From Acidovorax temperans (GTDB taxonomy: Bacteria > Pseudomonadota > Gammaproteobacteria > Burkholderiales > Burkholderiaceae_C), in NCBI RefSeq assembly GCF_006716905.1, contig NZ_VFPV01000005.1, positions 62,001 through 126,000 of the forward strand: a DNA stretch of 64,000 bases, read 5' to 3'. The notes below the pieces were generated by a model. The model saw only the letters and a program-made list of their open reading frames with translations. It was not told the DNA's origin and searched no databases. Shown in pieces: positions 18,118 through 26,347 of this stretch (positions are counted from its first letter, which is position 1; each line of letters opens with the position of its first letter). The translations under genes and the position numbers were made by a program.

Positions 18118-19137
18118 CTATTGCAGGGCGGTAGCGATGCGCGCGAACAATTGCCTCATCGGCATCTCGGGGGAGTGGCTGAAAAGGGGGTCGTGGTGCG
18201 CGGAAAAGGCTTTGTAGACAACTGACCAGTCGGCGCTGGTCAGATGCCGGCGTGCAGCCGGGAAAATGACGGTCTCCTCCAGGGACATGTGCTCCCAGAC
18301 CGCGCCGCTCAGGCGCTGGACGGCAGCGGTGACTGCTTCCGCGGCGTCTGCATCTCCATGCCCGTGACGGGCGAGGGTGGTGAACAAGGCATCGATCAAG
18401 GTGTTTTCCAGCACATGCTGCCGTTCCAGTTCGTCCAGCACTGCATTGTGTTCGCTCGTGCGCTGCCGGAGCAGGCGGAAGATGAAGGCCTCTTCCTTGG
18501 GGTGGTGCAGCCTCGTCGGAAACTGGCGCAGGTAGTCAGCCATTTGCCGCATCAGCGCCACGTCGGGAATCGTGCCATCGATACGCCCTGCGCGATCCAA
18601 TTGCTGCAGGCCGGTGAGTACCGCAGCGATGGAACGATGTTCTCCCGCCACGATGGCGAGCGCGCGGTTCGCGTCGGCCTGCTCGTCATTCGACTCGATG
18701 CTGGCCACATGCACGGGAAGGTTGGCGATTTGCAGCAGCTGGCGGGTCACGCTGCTGTGCAGCCAACCCCGCAAGCCAGGCACGCGGCCGTGGGAACTCA
18801 CGAAGAGCAGATCGCAGGCGTGCCGTTGCGCCGCTTCGAGAATGGCCTGGGCCGGATGGTCGCTGACGAGCGCATCCGTCGAGCATTCGACGCCGCCGAT
18901 CCTCGCGGCCGTGGCCGCCTTGAGCAGCACCGCATGTCGGGGCATGTCGCTTTCGGCGGTGAAGGCTTGGCGGTCGAGCGAATGCAGCATGGAGCCTTCG
19001 CCGGTGGCGGCCAGATCGGGGGCCGCGTGGAAAAAGGTGATCCGGGCCCCCAGTGCCCGCGCAAAGCTGACCGACTGGGTGACGGTTGCCATTCCCAGCG
19101 GGGTGTCGTCCAGGGCGACGAGTAGGTGTTTGTACAT
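18118..19137 (-). CDS. Universal stress protein fused to hemerythrin domain
   Basis: 339-residue fusion. Residues 1-150 are a UspA domain (YKHLLVALDDTPLG start; SSHGRVPGLRGWLHSSVTRQLL in place of the GxxGxxxxxxGS nucleotide motif). From about 165 on is an HHE hemerythrin domain with the iron-ligand pattern GEHRSI, HHPKEEAFIF, EHNAVLDELERQH and EHMSLEETVIFP. A di-iron centre that binds O2 or NO is expected. Start 19137 is chosen because GGAG lies 7 nt upstream within the ATGGAG at 19149. An FNR/ANR-like box sits about 90 nt upstream. Unrelated to the catabolic genes around it; probably a stress or oxygen/NO response gene. Confidence 0.88.
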   Translation of the reverse strand: MYKHLLVALDDTPLGMATVTQSVSFARALGARITFFHAAPDLAATGEGSMLHSLDRQAFTAESDMPRHAVLLKAATAARIGGVECSTDALVSDHPAQAILEAAQRHACDLLFVSSHGRVPGLRGWLHSSVTRQLLQIANLPVHVASIESNDEQADANRALAIVAGEHRSIAAVLTGLQQLDRAGRIDGTIPDVALMRQMADYLRQFPTRLHHPKEEAFIFRLLRQRTSEHNAVLDELERQHVLENTLIDALFTTLARHGHGDADAAEAVTAAVQRLSGAVWEHMSLEETVIFPAARRHLTSADWSVVYKAFSAHHDPLFSHSPEMPMRQLFARIATALQ

Positions 19138-19355
19138 AAAGAGCTCCATGCAAGACAGTCTTCAGGGTGCCTGTAGCGGCTGTGTCGTCGCCTCAGTGTT
19201 TGCGATAACTTGAACAGAATCTCTGTTTTTGATTAATATCGCATTGACGCAGTGCAAACGCATGCCGGATTTCTGGCGGCTGTCACTGCTTCAGTAGCAC
19301 GCGAACGACATCTGCACCGGCCCTTGGGGCCGTGCCCGAACCTGAAAGAATCATC
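19138..19355. promoter_or_regulatory. Divergent promoter region with FNR/ANR-like box
   Basis: Between the stress/hemerythrin gene (minus) and the hydrolase operon (plus). TTGAT-TAAT-ATCGC at 19229-19242 matches 8 of 10 consensus positions of the FNR/ANR palindrome. That suits a hemerythrin-containing stress gene. TTGACG at 19244 could be a -35 for the rightward operon; no clear -10 was found. Confidence 0.4.
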
Positions 19356-20444
19356 ATGCTGATCGACCTCCACGCCCATGCCCCGCTACCGGGGTACTAC
19401 AACCAGCATCCGTTTTGGGGGCCGTTCTTTGAGCGGCACCCGGATGGCGACGTCAAGCTTCGCGTTGGCCATTGGGTGCTGCGCCTGGGCTCGCCCGAAC
19501 GCAAGGCAGCGGTTCGTGCCGGGAAGGGACCGAGCGTCGAGGAATACATGGCCCGTTGGGCGGATCCGAAGAACCGCCTCAATGGCATGGATGCCGCAGG
19601 GCAGAATGCGCAGGTGCTGTCGGTGCCTTCGCACTGCTACATGTACTGGGCCGACCCCGAGTTCTCGGTGCGCTTCGCCACCAAGGTCAACGATATCCTT
19701 GCCGACTACTGCTCGGCCGCGCCGGATCGCTTGATGTTCTGGGCCCATGCGCCGCTGAATGCGCCGCACGACGCAGCCAAGGAAATCCGCCGCGCCTGCA
19801 CCGAACTCGGCGCGAAGGGCCTGGTGGCCGGCGGCGCGAACTTCGGCGGGTTGGAGGCGGATTCGCCGCAGCTCGACGTCGTCTGGAAAACGATGTGCGA
19901 CCTCGATCTGCCGATCTTCATCCACGGCTACAACCAATCGGTCACCTGGGGCATGCAGGCCGACCATGACCAGTACGAAACCACGGCCATCGTCGGCATG
20001 AACTACGACGAGACGCGCTTCTTTTGGTATCTGATCAATGGCGGCGTTCTGGATCGCTTCCCCAATCTCAAGGTCTACATCACCCATGGCGGCGGGTACA
20101 TCCCGTACCAGCTCGGCCGCCTGGCCCAGACCAACCGCAATCTCGACGTGGCGTTCAACAAGAAGCCGGTCGAGGAGTATCTGAAGAACTTCTGGTTCGA
20201 CGTCGAATTGCACGAAGTGCCGATGCGCCAGGCACTGATTGACATCATTGGTGCCGATCGCGTTCTGTATGGCAGTAACTTCGGCGGCAGCGACGCCGTT
20301 CGCCACGACCTGACCGATGGCCTGCGCCTGTCGGACGACGATCTGCAGAAGATTCGCTGGAAGAATGCGTGCGAGCTGCTGCACCTGGATCCTGCCAAGC
20401 TGGGCAAGCCCGCCGTCCAACCTGCTGCCAGAGTCGCTGCATGA
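19356..20444 (+). CDS. Amidohydrolase_2 family metal-dependent hydrolase (intact copy)
   Basis: 362-residue TIM-barrel enzyme of the family that contains ACMSD, gamma-resorcylate decarboxylase and similar enzymes. The HxH metal motif is intact at the N-terminus (MLIDLHAHAP, H6 and H8). Later conserved residues include FIHGYNQSVTW, ITHGGGYIPYQLGRL and the C-terminal YGSNFGG. Start 19356 places HxH at the usual position; GTG 19332 is less likely. It overlaps the next gene by ATGA. The gene at 3838 is its frameshifted paralogue. Known relatives decarboxylate or hydrolyse C-C bonds of aromatic-pathway intermediates; first gene of the operon that continues with FAH and thiolase. Confidence 0.87.
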   Translation: MLIDLHAHAPLPGYYNQHPFWGPFFERHPDGDVKLRVGHWVLRLGSPERKAAVRAGKGPSVEEYMARWADPKNRLNGMDAAGQNAQVLSVPSHCYMYWADPEFSVRFATKVNDILADYCSAAPDRLMFWAHAPLNAPHDAAKEIRRACTELGAKGLVAGGANFGGLEADSPQLDVVWKTMCDLDLPIFIHGYNQSVTWGMQADHDQYETTAIVGMNYDETRFFWYLINGGVLDRFPNLKVYITHGGGYIPYQLGRLAQTNRNLDVAFNKKPVEEYLKNFWFDVELHEVPMRQALIDIIGADRVLYGSNFGGSDAVRHDLTDGLRLSDDDLQKIRWKNACELLHLDPAKLGKPAVQPAARVAA

Positions 20445-21286
20445 AGCTCGCACGCTGCACCGATGGCGGTGCCCCGTTCTGGGCGCTGGTCGATACCGAA
20501 CGCGACGAACTGCGCCCGATCGAGGGCGGGGTCTCTGATTGGGGTCCGGCTATCACGCGCGGCGAGGGGGAGGCTGCGCTGCGCTTCCGTGGCGCCGTGC
20601 GTGCGCTCGACTCGGTGCGGCTTCTGCCACCCATCGAGAAGACCAACCGGGTGGTGGTCGCTGGGGCCAACTACGCCAAGCATCTCGCGGCCGACTTCGG
20701 CATCAAGAGCCACAGCCAGCCTATCGCCTTCCTGAAGGCCCATGGCGCGCTCATCGGGGCGAACGACGCATTGCGCTACCCGCCCCTGACGCAGGAGCTG
20801 GATCACGAGGTGGAACTGGTGGCCGTGATCGGCGACACGGTCAACCGCGATGACCCCATCTCCAGCGTGCTGGGATACACCGTGGGCAACGACGTGAGCT
20901 CGCGCGATCTGCAGCGCAGCGGACCGCCCGGTGTCGGAATGGATCTGTTTGCGGCCAAGAGCGGTGACCAGACCACGGGCCTCGGCCCGTGGATCGTGAC
21001 GCGCGATGAGTTTGCGCGCGAGGGAAAGCTGTCGCTGCGCCTGCTGCTGCGCGTGAATGGGGAAATTCGCCAGGACGGCGACACGGCCGAGATGACCTGG
21101 GATGTCGCGGAACTGGTGAAGTTCGTGGACGAGCGCTCGCGTTTCGAGAGCGGCGATGTCATGTTCACCGGCTCGCCGGCCGGCACGGGGCAGGGTTCCG
21201 GCAAGTTTCTCAAGCCCGGTGACGTGGTCGAGGCCGAGATTCCCGGCATCGGTCTGTTGCGCAACATCGTCACGACAGCCCAATAA
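20441..21286 (+). CDS. Fumarylacetoacetate hydrolase family protein
   Basis: FAH-superfamily enzyme, 281 residues, with the C-terminal catalytic domain (about residues 70-280). Seen are GANYAKHL, the acidic metal ligands in ELDHEVELVAVIG, GYTVGNDVSSRDLQ and FTGSPAGTGQGS. The family hydrolyses 1,3-diketo acids or acts as 2-keto-4-pentenoate hydratase or decarboxylase in meta-cleavage pathways. The start codon overlaps the stop of the upstream hydrolase (ATGA), implying coupled translation. This is consistent with it handling a product of the hydrolase or of the extradiol dioxygenase at 50844. Confidence 0.88.
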   Translation: MKLARCTDGGAPFWALVDTERDELRPIEGGVSDWGPAITRGEGEAALRFRGAVRALDSVRLLPPIEKTNRVVVAGANYAKHLAADFGIKSHSQPIAFLKAHGALIGANDALRYPPLTQELDHEVELVAVIGDTVNRDDPISSVLGYTVGNDVSSRDLQRSGPPGVGMDLFAAKSGDQTTGLGPWIVTRDEFAREGKLSLRLLLRVNGEIRQDGDTAEMTWDVAELVKFVDERSRFESGDVMFTGSPAGTGQGSGKFLKPGDVVEAEIPGIGLLRNIVTTAQ

Positions 21287-21305
21287 GCAATCAGGGAGAC
21301 AGTAC

Positions 21306-22211
21306 ATGAGCATTACGCAAAACAAGGTGGTCGTCGCCGGTGGCGGCCTGATGGGAACCGGCATCGCCCATGCCTTCGCCAGCTCCGGCTTCGTCACCGT
21401 GCTGGTGGACAGCAACGAAGCTGCGGCCGCCAAGGCACTTTCCGCCGTGGCCAAGATCCTGGACGACGGGGTTCGCCTCGGCAAGCTCGATGCGGCGGTG
21501 GCCGATGCGGCGAAATCCAGGCTTACGACGCAAGCCGATCTCGCTGCCGCATCCGCGGGGGCTGCACTGCTGGTCGAGACCGTCACCGAGAACATCGCGG
21601 TGAAGAAGCAGGTGGTGGCCACGTCCGCCGCCCACATGCTGCCCGACGCCATCATCGCCACGAACACCTCCGCGCTGAGCGTGACCGAGATCGCCACGGC
21701 CGTGCCCCAGCCTGAACGGGTGGTGGGCATGCACTTCTTCAACCCGGTGCACAAGATGAAGCTGGTCGAGCTGGTGCGCGGCATCGCCACCAGCGACGAG
21801 ACCGTGGCCAGAACCCGCGAATACAGCGACGCGCTGGGCAAGACGTCGATCATCGTCAACGAGTCCCCGGGCCTGACCACCAGCCGGATGTCGGCCATGC
21901 TGGGCAACGAGGCGATGTGGATGCTGCAGGAGGGCGTGGCCACTGCCGAGGACATCGACACAGCGCTGCGCATGGGCTTCAACCATCCGATGGGGCCCCT
22001 CGAACTCGGAGACCTGACCGGATGGGATACCCGGCTGTCGGTGCTTCGTTACCTGCACTCGACGCTGGGCGACAAGTTCCGTCCCTGCCCTCTGATAATC
22101 AAGATGGTGGCCTCCGGCCGCCATGGGCGCAAGACCGGCGCGGGCGTGTACCAGTACGACGAAAAAGGCCAGCGCATTCCTGGCTCCGGCCTGAAAGCGA
22201 GCGTTCTGTGA
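21306..22211 (+). CDS. 3-hydroxyacyl-CoA dehydrogenase
   Basis: NAD-dependent enzyme of the HADH family, 301 residues, single-function form. N-terminal Rossmann motif VAGGGLMGTGIAHAF, the substrate-loop NTSALSVTEIA, catalytic His in VVGMHFFNPVHKMKLVEL and the C-terminal domain NEAMWMLQEGVATAEDIDTALRMGFNHPMGPLEL. GGGAGA precedes the ATG. Oxidises a 3-hydroxyacyl-CoA to the 3-ketoacyl-CoA for the thiolase directly downstream, whose GTG overlaps its stop. Confidence 0.93.
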   Translation: MSITQNKVVVAGGGLMGTGIAHAFASSGFVTVLVDSNEAAAAKALSAVAKILDDGVRLGKLDAAVADAAKSRLTTQADLAAASAGAALLVETVTENIAVKKQVVATSAAHMLPDAIIATNTSALSVTEIATAVPQPERVVGMHFFNPVHKMKLVELVRGIATSDETVARTREYSDALGKTSIIVNESPGLTTSRMSAMLGNEAMWMLQEGVATAEDIDTALRMGFNHPMGPLELGDLTGWDTRLSVLRYLHSTLGDKFRPCPLIIKMVASGRHGRKTGAGVYQYDEKGQRIPGSGLKASVL

Positions 22212-23383
22212 GTCGCCCGGATGTGGTGATCGTCGGCGCGGTTCGCACGCCCGTCGGAAAATTCAAAGGCAGCCTGGCGCCCGTGCGCGCCGATCACCTG
22301 GGTGCCGTCGTCCTGGACGAGCTCATTACCCGTTCGGGGCTTGAGCCGGAATTGGTGGACGACGTCATCTTCGGCTGCGTCACCCAGGTCGGTGAGCAGT
22401 CGGCCAATATCGCGCGCACGTCACTGCTAGGGGCCGGCTGGCCCTGCACGATTCCTGGCCTGACGATCGACCGCAAATGCGGTTCGGGTGAAGAGGCCGT
22501 GCACGTGGCCGCGGGCCTGATTGCGTTCGGGTCGGCCGAGGTGGTCGTGGCCGGCGGTGCCGAGAACATGAGCCGGGTGCCCATGGGCAGCAACCGCAGC
22601 ATCCATGGGGAGGCCTTTGGCTGGATGGTCGCCGAGCGCTACGAAATGACGAGCCAGGGTGAAGCGGCCGAGCGCTTGTGCGACCAGTGGGAGCTGGGCC
22701 GGGAAGACCTCGATGCGTTCGCCGTGGAAAGCCATCGGCGCGCTTGCGCGGCTGCCTCTGCCGGCCATTTCGAGAAAGAAATCGTGCCGGTGCCCGTGAT
22801 GCAGGTGCGCGAGAAGGGCGCAGAGGGCGAGGCGCACTTGTTCTCCGCGGACGAAACGATCCGTCCCGGTACGGCCGTCGAGAAGCTGGCGACCCTCAAA
22901 ACCAGCTTCCGCGCGGACGGTCGCCTGACTGCCGGGAACTCTTCGCAGATCTCGGATGGGGCGGCGGGTTTGCTGCTGATGTCTTCGGTCAAGGCCCGGT
23001 CGCTGGGCCTCAAGCCCCGCGCGCGCATTCTCGCCATGACCACGGTGGGCTCCGATCCCACGCTGATGCTGACCGGGCCGGTCGCGGCCACCCGCAAAGT
23101 GCTGGCGCAGGCGGGGCTCACACTGGACGACATCGACCTCTTCGAGATCAACGAGGCGTTTGCCTCGGTTCCCCTGGTCTGGATGAAAGAGCTGGGCGTG
23201 TCTTCCGAGCGTTTGAACGTCAACGGCGGTGCCATCGCGCTGGGGCACCCCTTGGGGGCGAGCGGAGCGCGCATCATGACGTCGATGCTGCACGAGCTGG
23301 AGCGTCGGGGCGGACGTTATGCGCTGCAGGCGATCTGCTGCGCCGGCGGCATGGGGACCGCCACCCTCATCGAGCGGCTGTGA
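22208..23383 (+). CDS. Acetyl-CoA acyltransferase (thiolase)
   Basis: Thiolase, 391 residues, starting at GTG 22208 that overlaps the preceding TGA. Catalytic residues: nucleophilic Cys in DRKCGSGEEAVH (about residue 90), His in GGAIALGHPLGASG and the second Cys in ICCAGGMGTATL. Also EINEAFASVPLVW. Cleaves a 3-ketoacyl-CoA to acetyl-CoA and a shortened acyl-CoA. It follows the dehydrogenase that makes such substrates. The GSGEEA after the active Cys differs from the GSGLQA of general thiolases and may reflect a bulky substrate. Confidence 0.93.
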   Translation: MSRPDVVIVGAVRTPVGKFKGSLAPVRADHLGAVVLDELITRSGLEPELVDDVIFGCVTQVGEQSANIARTSLLGAGWPCTIPGLTIDRKCGSGEEAVHVAAGLIAFGSAEVVVAGGAENMSRVPMGSNRSIHGEAFGWMVAERYEMTSQGEAAERLCDQWELGREDLDAFAVESHRRACAAASAGHFEKEIVPVPVMQVREKGAEGEAHLFSADETIRPGTAVEKLATLKTSFRADGRLTAGNSSQISDGAAGLLLMSSVKARSLGLKPRARILAMTTVGSDPTLMLTGPVAATRKVLAQAGLTLDDIDLFEINEAFASVPLVWMKELGVSSERLNVNGGAIALGHPLGASGARIMTSMLHELERRGGRYALQAICCAGGMGTATLIERL

Positions 23384-23913
23384 CCGTGGCGCGCCTGCCG
23401 CTGGTGCCGCTGGCCGATTTTCCGGCGCAACTGCGCGAGGCCGTGCGGCGGGGCGTCGAGACACGCATGCTCAGTTCCACCGTGCCGGTGCAGGTCTGGG
23501 CCCACCGGCCGCAGGCCGCGCTGGCATGGCTGGCGCTGCTGGACCAGTTCCACAGCCGCGGCGTGCTGGACGGGCGGCTGCGGGAACTGGTGCGGCTGCG
23601 CATCGCCAGCATCACGCAGTGCCAAGCCTGCCAGCTGGCGCGCAAGAGCGACCGCGTGGACGCGCAAGACCTGGAAGCCCTCAATTGCCAGCAGATCGGC
23701 AGCGCCCACTTTTCGCCCGCCGAGCGGGCCGCGCTGGCGTATGCCGAGCTGTTCGCAGCCGATGCGCATGCCATTGGAGAAGGGCATTTCACAGCGTTGG
23801 CCGAGCACTTTTCGACCGCCGAGAGCGTTGAACTGCAGATGTTCTGCGCTTTGATGCTGGCGGGCGGCCGCATGACTTTGGTTCAACAAGCCTACCAGGA
23901 GGTATCACCGTGA
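23380..23913 (+). CDS. Carboxymuconolactone decarboxylase/AhpD-like protein
   Basis: 177-residue all-helical protein of the CMD/AhpD family. The CxxC pair is in SITQCQACQLARKSD; the His three residues after the second Cys in typical AhpD (CxxCxxxH) is not conserved here (Arg/Lys instead). Start is most likely GTG 23380, overlapping the thiolase stop, and its own stop overlaps the GTG of the peroxidase. Position between a thiolase and a peroxidase suggests a thiol-redox or hydroperoxide role instead of a decarboxylase, but this is inference. Confidence 0.78.
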   Translation: MTVARLPLVPLADFPAQLREAVRRGVETRMLSSTVPVQVWAHRPQAALAWLALLDQFHSRGVLDGRLRELVRLRIASITQCQACQLARKSDRVDAQDLEALNCQQIGSAHFSPAERAALAYAELFAADAHAIGEGHFTALAEHFSTAESVELQMFCALMLAGGRMTLVQQAYQEVSP

Positions 23914-24458
23914 GCACATCGATCTTCGACATTCCCCTTCAGGCCCTGAACGGCTCCGATACGAGCCTCGCCCCCTTCAAGGGACAGGTGATGCTGGTCG
24001 TCAACGTGGCTTCCCAATGCGGGCTGACCCCGCAGTACGCCGGCCTGCAGTCCCTGTACGACCGCTTTCGCGACCGTGGCCTGCACGTGCTGGGATTTCC
24101 CTGCAACGATTTTGCGGGCCAGGAGCCGGGAAGCGAGGACGAGATCCGCGACTTCTGCGACACCAACTACCGCGTGAGCTTTCCGCTTTTCACCAAATTG
24201 CGGATCAACAGTGAGCCCAGACACCCGCTCTATGCCGCCCTGATCGCTGCGCAGCCTCATGCCGTCGCGTCCGGCGATCCACGGCTGCGCGACACCTTGT
24301 CCAAGCATCAACTGCTGCCCAAGGCAGATACCGATGTGATGTGGAATTTCGAGAAATTCCTGATTGGCCGTGATGGGGCCGTGGTGGCCCGTTTCGCTCC
24401 CGACGTGGCACCCGATGATGCAAGGCTGATCGCGGCCATCGAGGATGCCCTCGGTTGA
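23910..24458 (+). CDS. Glutathione peroxidase (thioredoxin-fold)
   Basis: 182-residue GPx/BtuE-type peroxidase reducing organic hydroperoxides. Peroxidatic Cys lies in VNVASQCGLTPQY (residue about 37), with the conserved FPCNDFAGQEPG segment and the WNFEKFL motif whose Trp and Asn complete the active site. GTG start overlapping the previous stop. An operon position beside oxygenase-pathway genes suggests removal of peroxides made by uncoupled P450 or Rieske turnover. Confidence 0.9.
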   Translation: MSTSIFDIPLQALNGSDTSLAPFKGQVMLVVNVASQCGLTPQYAGLQSLYDRFRDRGLHVLGFPCNDFAGQEPGSEDEIRDFCDTNYRVSFPLFTKLRINSEPRHPLYAALIAAQPHAVASGDPRLRDTLSKHQLLPKADTDVMWNFEKFLIGRDGAVVARFAPDVAPDDARLIAAIEDALG

Positions 24459-24462
24459 TTCC

Positions 24463-25641
24463 ATGGCGCGCAGCGGGCGTTTCAGTTTCGGATGGACGCT
24501 GCTGACGCTGGTCGCCGCGCAGGTCGGATTGCATGGCTGCCTCAACGGCATGCGCATGACCGTCCCCTTGTTGGCGGTGAGCGAATCGCGGGGCCCTGCC
24601 GTGATCGGGTTGTTGATGGCGCTGTTTGCCGCCTTCCCCTTTGTGCTCGCCATTCCTGCCGGGCGCCTGGTGGATCGTCGGGGGTACCACCTGGGAACGC
24701 GCATTGGTGCCTTGCTGGCGCTGGCGGGGGCCGCTCTTGCCGCTTCGGCGTCCCATGTCTGGGCTCTGGGAGGCGCCGCGGCCCTGGTGGGGGCGGGCTC
24801 TGCGGTGGGCATGATTTCACTGCAGCGCACGGCAGGCCGGCTGGCCCGGGGCGAGGCGGAACGCCTGCGGATCTTCAGCTGGGTGGCACTCGCGCCGTCC
24901 ATCGCGACTTTCATGGGCCCGGTCCTGGCGGGCATGCTGATCGACCATGTGAGCTATCGCGCGGCTTTCGTCGGACTGGCTCTGCTGCCTCTGGGGACGC
25001 TGCTCGCCACCACCCGAGTCCCTGCCGAGGCGCCTCGGGCGCCCGCGAAACGGACCGATACTCCCCCGAAGGCTTGGGACCTGCTGGGCGACCGCGATCT
25101 TCGGCGACTGTTCTTCATCAATTGGCTGATTGCCGCCTGCTGGGATGCACACGCTTTTGCGTTGCCGATCCTGGGTCACGAGCGGGGCTTGAGCGCATCG
25201 GCCATCGGCACGGTGCTGGCCAGCTACGCCGTCACCTCAGCGGCCGTGCGGCTGGCGATCCCCTTTTTGGCGGAGCGTCTCCAGCCCCGGTGGGTGATGA
25301 CCGGTGCGCTGACCTTGACGGCATCGGTTTTCCTGCTCTATCCCTGGTTGGACAGCACGTGGGCCATGGCGGCTTGCGCCGGCACCATAGGCCTGGGACT
25401 GGGGGCCATCCAGCCCGCTGTCATGTCCAGCCTGCACACCTTTGCACCGCCGGAGCGCCAAGGCGAGGCCCTTGGCCTGCGGTCCACCGTCATCCATTTC
25501 TCCACCTTGGTGATGCCCTTGGGTTTTGGCGCCGCCGGCGCCGCGCTGGGTGTTGCCCCGGTGTTCTGGATGACCGGTGCGGCGCTCTCCGCGGGTGCCT
25601 GGGCTGCTTTTGGGTTGCCGACCCAGGCCAGGCACGACTGA
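24463..25641 (+). CDS. MFS transporter (1)
   Basis: Major facilitator protein of about 392 residues with 12 hydrophobic segments. The loop between helices 2 and 3 reads GRLVDRRGYHLGTR, a variant of the MFS signature. ATG 24463 (MARSGRFSF) is given; ATG 24445 would overlap the peroxidase gene and add six residues. No clear Shine-Dalgarno for either, so coupling to the upstream gene is likely. Probably imports the pathway substrate or exports an intermediate. Confidence 0.87.
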   Translation: MARSGRFSFGWTLLTLVAAQVGLHGCLNGMRMTVPLLAVSESRGPAVIGLLMALFAAFPFVLAIPAGRLVDRRGYHLGTRIGALLALAGAALAASASHVWALGGAAALVGAGSAVGMISLQRTAGRLARGEAERLRIFSWVALAPSIATFMGPVLAGMLIDHVSYRAAFVGLALLPLGTLLATTRVPAEAPRAPAKRTDTPPKAWDLLGDRDLRRLFFINWLIAACWDAHAFALPILGHERGLSASAIGTVLASYAVTSAAVRLAIPFLAERLQPRWVMTGALTLTASVFLLYPWLDSTWAMAACAGTIGLGLGAIQPAVMSSLHTFAPPERQGEALGLRSTVIHFSTLVMPLGFGAAGAALGVAPVFWMTGAALSAGAWAAFGLPTQARHD

Positions 25642-25708
25642 TAAAGAACGATGACGCGGTTTTGCACGGGCGTCGATCACATCGCCTATCTCGCTACAAG
25701 GACACATG

Positions 25709-26287
25709 ATGCTGAAGCTGTATCACGCACCCGGCTCCAATTCGGCGCGCATTCTGTGGCTGCTGGAGGAATTGGGCATGGAACGGGAGGTCGTGGTGGT
25801 GAAATACCCGCGCAACGATGGCAGTGAAGCCGATCCGCGCAATCCGCACCCGCATGGGTTCACGCCCGCGCTGGAGCACGATGGCCACTTGGTATCCGAG
25901 ACGGCTGCCATTGCGCTTTACCTGACCGATCTGCATCCCGAGGCCGAGGTCGGCGTGCCGGCGGGGCATGCGTTGCGTGGAGCCTATCTCACCTGGCTCT
26001 TCTATCAGGTGGGTTTGACCGAACCCCTGGTCTACATGGAGGGGAAGGGCCTGCTGGCGCAGGATCCGGCGATGCGCGGCCTGAATCAATCAATGATGCA
26101 GCACATCCGGCACACGCTGTCACGCGGCCCCTACCTGCTCGGGCAGCGTTTCACCGCTGCGGACATCCTGTTCATGAGCTTGTTCGAGACTGCGCGCCCG
26201 CTGCTGGGCGGCTGCCCGGTCATCGAGGCCTATCTGGCCCGCGCCGATCGCCCTGCGCGGCGCCGGTCCTTGGCGCTGGATCGCTGA
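25709..26287 (+). CDS. Glutathione S-transferase
   Basis: 192-residue GST. N-terminal thioredoxin-like domain with LYHAPGSNSARILWLLEELG, the Ser likely activating glutathione, and VSETAAIALYL, the gamma-glutamyl-binding SET/SES motif. The C-terminal helical domain contains GPYLLGQRFTAADILFM with the N-capping box. ATG 25709 is preferred over 25706 for better spacing to AAGGA. May detoxify epoxides or quinones arising in the pathway, or be an unrelated stress gene. Confidence 0.88.
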   Translation: MLKLYHAPGSNSARILWLLEELGMEREVVVVKYPRNDGSEADPRNPHPHGFTPALEHDGHLVSETAAIALYLTDLHPEAEVGVPAGHALRGAYLTWLFYQVGLTEPLVYMEGKGLLAQDPAMRGLNQSMMQHIRHTLSRGPYLLGQRFTAADILFMSLFETARPLLGGCPVIEAYLARADRPARRRSLALDR

Positions 26288-26296
26288 GCCGCGGTA

Positions 26297-26314
26297 CGGC
26301 GGCCCGCCGCTTTT
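26297..26314 (+). terminator. Possible terminator after GST gene
   Basis: GC-rich hairpin CGGC-GGCCC-GCCG at 26297-26309 followed by CTTTTC. Short stem, but it lies directly downstream of the GST stop and before a new transcription unit. Confidence 0.4.
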
Positions 26315-26347
26315 CTGCCTGGTATTTTTTATTGAGAGCCTGAACCG

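Noticed and set aside
20075-21982. 635-codon open frame on the minus strand
   Set aside because: Shadow of the hydrolase, FAH and dehydrogenase genes on the plus strand.
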